Source of the DNA: an uncultured Alphaproteobacteria bacterium
GTDB lineage: Bacteria > Pseudomonadota > Alphaproteobacteria > HIMB59 > GCA-002718135
Length of the DNA: 37,125 nucleotides
Direction: 5' to 3'
Assembly: GCA_902541435.1 (NCBI GenBank)
Contig: CACBQR010000009.1
Location: 1-37,125 of the forward strand
Shown here: positions 33,831-37,125 of the stretch, in pieces
How the letters are laid out: each line of letters opens with the position of its first letter
Position numbering within the stretch: the stretch's first letter is position 1
Notes under the pieces: model-generated
What the model was told of the DNA's origin: nothing
The model's input: the letters and a program-made list of their open reading frames with translations, nothing else
Databases searched by the model: none
Program-made: the position numbers and the translations under genes

Positions 33831-34625
33831 TTATACATCCTTTATTGGAAAAGATGTATTATTTTTAGACAATGTAAAAATTTCATTTCCTTCTTCTGTT
33901 ATTCCAATTGTATGCTCGAATTGAGCAGATAAAGATTTATCTTTTGTTACAGCTGTCCATCCATCATTTAGTATTTTTGTTTGCCACCCACCTAAATTAA
34001 TCATTGGTTCAATTGTTAAAAACATTCCAGGTTCTAACATTGGTCCCTCACCTGGTTCTCCAAAGTGTAAAACACTAGGTGGAGTATGAAATTCTTTTCC
34101 AATTCCATGACCACAAAAATCTCTTACTACAGAATAACCTTTTCCTTCAGCAAGTTTCTGAATTTTATTTCCAATATCACCAATATGCTTTCCAGGTTTA
34201 GCTTCACTAATACCAATTAATAAAGATTCATAAGTTATTTTTAAAAATTCATAATTTTTTTTATTTGTCTTGCCTGCTACAAACATTCTGGAACTATCAC
34301 CATGCCAACCATTTAGAATAACTGTTACATCTACATTTACTAAATCGCCATCAGATAGAATTTTTCTTTCTGAAGGAATTCCATGACAAACAACATGATT
34401 TACAGATGTACAAACTGATTTTGGGAAACCTTTATAATTTAAAGGAGCAGGTATTGCTTTGTTTTGAATAATTTGATCATGACATATGTCATTTATTTCT
34501 TGAGTACTTATTCCTGGAACAATCTTTTCTCTCAAAGAATCTAGAACATCAGCAGCTAAAGAACCAGCCTCCCTCATGCCCTCAAAATCTTTTTTCGTAT
34601 GTATTGGGATATTGTTGTTTCTCAT
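33831..34625 (-). CDS. map: Type I methionine aminopeptidase
   Basis: Removes the initiator methionine, 264 residues. The pita-bread fold is shown by CTSVNHVVCHGIP and the metal ligands: DVTVILNGWHGDSSRMF (two Asp), GHGIGKEFHTPPSV (His), TIEPMI (Glu) and SAQFEHTIGI (Glu). There is no N-terminal zinc-finger or long insert, so it is type Ia. It starts 57 bases from the divergent CinA-like gene. Confidence 0.95.
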   Translation of the reverse strand: MRNNNIPIHTKKDFEGMREAGSLAADVLDSLREKIVPGISTQEINDICHDQIIQNKAIPAPLNYKGFPKSVCTSVNHVVCHGIPSERKILSDGDLVNVDVTVILNGWHGDSSRMFVAGKTNKKNYEFLKITYESLLIGISEAKPGKHIGDIGNKIQKLAEGKGYSVVRDFCGHGIGKEFHTPPSVLHFGEPGEGPMLEPGMFLTIEPMINLGGWQTKILNDGWTAVTKDKSLSAQFEHTIGITEEGNEIFTLSKNNTSFPIKDV

Positions 34626-34682
34626 TTAAAAAATAATTACTTACGATTAATAAATAATATATAGAAAATATCAATTAATCAT

Positions 34683-35429
34683 ATGAGTTCTTTTACTGCA
34701 GGAGTTATTGTTATTGGTGATGAAATACTTTCTGGAAGAACTCAAGATACAAACTCAAATTATATTGCAAAAAAATTATTAGAAGGTGGTATTAAGTTAG
34801 AAGAAGTTATTGTTATTCAGGATGAGAAAAAAACAATAATAGAAAATGTTTTAAAATATAGCTCAAAATATTCTTATGTTTTTACTACTGGAGGAATTGG
34901 ACCAACGCATGATGATATAACTTCAGAAAGTATATCTGAAGCCTTTAATTTACAATATGAAACAAATAAAATGGCTTTTGAGATTCTTCAAAATTATTAT
35001 CCAAAAGGTGAATTTAATGAAAGTAGGCAAAGAATGGCCAAAATGCCATTTGGTTCAGAGCTCATTTTAAATCCAATGACTGCTGCACCAGGATTTATTG
35101 TAAAAAATATTTATGTTTTACCCGGTGTGCCAGAAATAATGAAAGTTATGTTTGAGGAATTATTGAAAAAAATTAAAAAAGGTAACCCAAAACTTGTTAC
35201 AACAATTAATACTAATTTATACGAAAGTAAAATTGCAAAAAATTTAAAAAATATTCAAAACAATTATGCAAATGCATCAATAGGTAGTTACCCATATTTT
35301 AATCTTGCAGCTAAAACAGGTGGTGTTAACATAGTTGTTTCATCATGGGATATGAAATCTATCCAACCAATAGTTGATGATATAACTAAGATGATTGAAT
35401 TAAATGGTGGAAAAAGTTCTATAGTTTGA
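34683..35429 (+). CDS. Molybdopterin-binding (MoCF) domain protein, stand-alone CinA N-terminal domain
   Basis: A 248-residue protein made of the MoaB/Mog-like fold. It has VIGDEILSGRTQDTNSNYIAKKL (10-32), TTGGIGPTHDDITSESI and VLPGVPEIM, and a short tail equivalent to the middle part of CinA. The C-terminal nicotinamide-nucleotide amidase domain of full CinA is absent. In CinA this domain acts as an ADP-ribose pyrophosphatase, and in other proteins it binds molybdopterin. The actual role here is uncertain, although a moaA gene lies 1.3 kb away on the other strand. Confidence 0.87.
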   Translation: MSSFTAGVIVIGDEILSGRTQDTNSNYIAKKLLEGGIKLEEVIVIQDEKKTIIENVLKYSSKYSYVFTTGGIGPTHDDITSESISEAFNLQYETNKMAFEILQNYYPKGEFNESRQRMAKMPFGSELILNPMTAAPGFIVKNIYVLPGVPEIMKVMFEELLKKIKKGNPKLVTTINTNLYESKIAKNLKNIQNNYANASIGSYPYFNLAAKTGGVNIVVSSWDMKSIQPIVDDITKMIELNGGKSSIV

Positions 35430-35445
35430 TATTAGTCCAAAATTA

Positions 35446-35530
35446 GGCCTCGTGGTGGAATGGTAGACACAAAGGACTTAAAATCCTTGCCCTTTTGGGA
35501 GTGCCGGTTCAAGTCCGGCCGAGGCTACCA
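35446..35530 (+). tRNA. tRNA-Leu (anticodon UAA)
   Basis: The 85-base sequence folds fully. The acceptor stem is GGCCTCG with CGAGGCT (one G-T pair at the end). The D-arm is GTG/CAC. The anticodon stem AAGGA/TCCTT has loop CTTAAAA and anticodon TAA at 35479-35481. A long variable arm (GCCC-TTTT-GGG) is typical of class II tRNAs. The T-arm is GCCGG-TTCAAGT-CCGGC, with discriminator A and encoded CCA (35528-35530). It reads UUA, the dominant leucine codon in this AT-rich genome. It lies 16 bases after the CinA-like gene and may be transcribed with it. Confidence 0.97.
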
Positions 35531-35541
35531 ATCTCTAAATT

Positions 35542-35916
35542 ATGTTTGCTTTTATTACCATTGGGACAAATAATTTAAAAAAATCATCTGCATTTTATAA
35601 TAAAATTTTAAAACCCCTAAAAATTAAAAAAGTTTTATCTCATAATCGATATTATGGTTATGCTAAAAAAGAAACTCCTAAAAAAATAGAATTATACTTA
35701 ATTAGACCTCATAACAAAAAAAAAGCAACCATAGGAAATGGTACAATGATTACTTTTAAAGCTAATTCTAAAAAAACTGTTAATGAATTTTATAAAATTG
35801 GAATTAGTCTTGGGGCAAAAGATGAAGGAATGCCTGGACCCAGACAAGGTAAAGATTATTATGCATATTTAAGAGATTTAGATGGTAACAAGATATGTGT
35901 TTTTAAAAAAATTTGA
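35542..35916 (+). CDS. VOC superfamily protein (glyoxalase/dioxygenase fold)
   Basis: A 124-residue vicinal-oxygen-chelate protein: ITIGTNNLKKSSAFYNKIL at the N-terminus and GPRQGKDYYAYLRDLDGNKICVFKK at the C-terminus form the paired beta-alpha-beta-beta-beta modules. The metal-ligand pattern is incomplete: the first strand lacks the usual His. Enzymatic activity and substrate therefore cannot be stated. It begins 11 bases after the tRNA and ends two bases before the convergent nadK stop. Confidence 0.82.
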   Translation: MFAFITIGTNNLKKSSAFYNKILKPLKIKKVLSHNRYYGYAKKETPKKIELYLIRPHNKKKATIGNGTMITFKANSKKTVNEFYKIGISLGAKDEGMPGPRQGKDYYAYLRDLDGNKICVFKKI

Positions 35917-35918
35917 TC

Positions 35919-36677
35919 TTAATAATTAAATTGTTCATTCAAAATTTTATCTTCAATAGAATGCTTACTATCGAACAATACAGTGCATTTATTGTCATCT
36001 GAAGAAACAATATTCACTTTACTAATATCTCTAAATTCAACATTATCTGCAGTTACACTAGATGAGCGTTCATCATGATTTAACACTTCAAAATCAATTT
36101 TACTAATTTCAGATAACAGAGCACCTCTCCATCTCCTTGGTCTAAAGGCACTGATTGGAGTTAATGCAAGTATATTTGAATCTAAAGGTAGAATACTACC
36201 ATGTGCGGATAGATTATAAGCTGTACTTCCAGCTGATGTAGATAACAAAACGCCATCACATATCAATTCTTCCATTTTTACTTTCTCATTTATTTTGATT
36301 TTAATTTTTGATGCCAAATGAGTCTGCCTCATAAGAGAAACTTCATTATATGCATATGCCTCAAAGATTTCATTATTAACACTTTGTGCAGTCATTTTTA
36401 ATGGTTTAAAAGTAGATTTCTTAGCATTGATAATCATGTCATTTAAATTTTCATTACTAAGATTATTCATTAAAAACCCAATAGAACCAAAGTTTATTCC
36501 AAAAAATGGTTTGTTTAGTTTATTAAAATTATGAAGTGATTTTAAAAGTAATCCGTCACCTCCAATTGGAATAATGTAGTCGGCATCTTCCACAGAATTT
36601 TGTCCAAATAATTCTGTTAGTTTTTTTTCTGTATTTTTTGCCTCAGGATTGTTTGATGATAAAAAATGAAATTTCAT
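35919..36677 (-). CDS. nadK: NAD kinase
   Basis: Phosphorylates NAD+ to NADP+. The 252-residue protein has the ATP/NAD motif IPIGGDGLLLKSLHNF (37-52), the substrate-binding AYNEVSLMRQ, and GVLLSTSAGSTAYNLSAHGSI with ALTPISAFRPR. The length is at the short end for bacterial NadK. Its ATG overlaps the moaA stop (TAATG), so it is coupled to moaA. Confidence 0.94.
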   Translation of the reverse strand: MKFHFLSSNNPEAKNTEKKLTELFGQNSVEDADYIIPIGGDGLLLKSLHNFNKLNKPFFGINFGSIGFLMNNLSNENLNDMIINAKKSTFKPLKMTAQSVNNEIFEAYAYNEVSLMRQTHLASKIKIKINEKVKMEELICDGVLLSTSAGSTAYNLSAHGSILPLDSNILALTPISAFRPRRWRGALLSEISKIDFEVLNHDERSSSVTADNVEFRDISKVNIVSSDDNKCTVLFDSKHSIEDKILNEQFNY

Positions 36678-37125
36678 TATCCACCTGTTACATTCATATG
36701 TCTTTTCATATATTTATTGATTTTTTCTCCAATCATAAAATCATGTTGTTTTGGTTTAATATTAAGAGCAAACTTAATTTTTTCTTTTATATAATCATCA
36801 CTATAATCTTTTCTCATTATTTCTCTAAAATCAACAAAGTCATTTTGACCAAGGCACATGAAAAGTTTACCAGTACTCGATATTCTTACTCTATTGCAAG
36901 AGGCACAAAAATTATTTGTTAAAGGACTTATAAACCCAATTTTATTAGAAACTAAATCACTAGTATAAAATCTTGCTGGACCTCCAGTACTATAATCAAT
37001 TTTAGAAAATTTATATATTTTGTCTAGTTTTGAAAAAGTATCAGATAATGAGATAAACTGATATTCTCTTGATATATCTGTTTCTTCCATTGGCATTACT
37101 TCGATAAATGTAAGATCAATTTTTT
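36677..37125 (-). CDS. moaA: GTP 3',8-cyclase MoaA, C-terminal part (5' end beyond the window)
   Basis: First enzyme of molybdenum cofactor synthesis. The frame is open to the window edge, where it reads IDLTFIEVMPMEE, so the N-terminal radical-SAM CxxxCxxC part lies outside. About 148 residues are visible, including the second iron-sulfur cluster motif FCASCNRVRISSTGKLFMCLGQ (its three Cys ligands). The conserved C-terminal Gly-Gly (NVTGG), which inserts into the radical-SAM active site, is also visible. The internal ATG at 37096 is not the start, because family-conserved sequence (FIEVMPM) continues upstream of it. Confidence 0.93.
   Translation of the reverse strand, partial: KIDLTFIEVMPMEETDISREYQFISLSDTFSKLDKIYKFSKIDYSTGGPARFYTSDLVSNKIGFISPLTNNFCASCNRVRISSTGKLFMCLGQNDFVDFREIMRKDYSDDYIKEKIKFALNIKPKQHDFMIGEKINKYMKRHMNVTGG

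Noticed and set aside
36677-37096. Complete short gene starting at ATG 37096
   Set aside because: MoaA-conserved sequence continues upstream of this ATG to the window edge, so it is an internal methionine of a partial gene.
1-37125. CRISPR arrays, insertion sequences, prophage, rRNA and metabolite riboswitches
   Set aside because: No regularly spaced repeats, transposase or phage proteins, rRNA sequence or recognisable riboswitch core were seen; intergenic gaps are mostly too short.

Overview
This is a very AT-rich, densely packed bacterial chromosome segment. Gene content points to a streamlined, probably marine, free-living alphaproteobacterium of the general SAR11 / HIMB59 / AEGEAN-169 kind. 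The pointers are an ScfR-type fatty-acyl regulator, a class II DAHP synthase, a second-type GltX, the rpsD-rarD-grxD-bolA block, and many solute-binding-protein transporters. The lineage is inferred from gene content and base composition, not from a tree. There is no sign of phage, insertion sequence, plasmid or CRISPR. Almost all DNA is coding, and several convergent gene pairs have no space between their stop codons.

Positions 1-7473 hold a peptide/solute ABC transporter: a Tat-type binding protein on the minus strand, then on the plus strand two permeases and a double ATPase. A small unknown protein, a short-chain dehydrogenase and a BetA-like GMC (choline dehydrogenase family) oxidoreductase continue the plus-strand run. 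A 308-base gap after it encodes a 59-residue protein not previously named. This protein is divergent from an ScfR-type regulator (7782-9221), and paired 9-bp repeats abut both start codons.

Positions 9222-12554 hold a carnitine-to-glycine-betaine module: L-carnitine dehydrogenase, a dehydrocarnitine-cleaving BKACE enzyme, a divergent betainyl-CoA thioesterase, and an extra CurA-like reductase. Next comes an HD-domain protein (12555-13133) whose metal-ligand pattern fits the mixed-valent diiron oxygenases (PhnZ/TmpB/MIOX type) as well as a phosphohydrolase. Positions 13147-21592 form a polyamine module: agmatine deiminase and N-carbamoylputrescine amidase make putrescine from agmatine, a PotFGHI importer brings putrescine in, and PuuA and PuuB start its gamma-glutamylation and oxidation. 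Together the first 21.6 kb looks like an uptake and catabolism island for nitrogen-rich osmolytes and polyamines.

Positions 21593-37125 are housekeeping: Sua5/TsaC, an orphan ParA-like ATPase, GlmU, class II DAHP synthase, NadE, GltX, citramalate synthase, TrmJ, ribosomal protein S4, RarD, the GrxD-BolA pair, PurB, methionine aminopeptidase, a stand-alone CinA N-terminal domain protein, tRNA-Leu(UAA), a VOC protein, NAD kinase and the C-terminal part of MoaA, which runs off the window.

The items I would look at first are the HD protein as a possible new oxygenase on a quaternary amine, the repeat-flanked small protein beside the ScfR-type regulator, and the transporter-SDR-BetA cassette. Others are the probable ATT start codon of the first permease and the perfect hairpin between potF and potG. 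No wholly new system is provable from the sequence alone.
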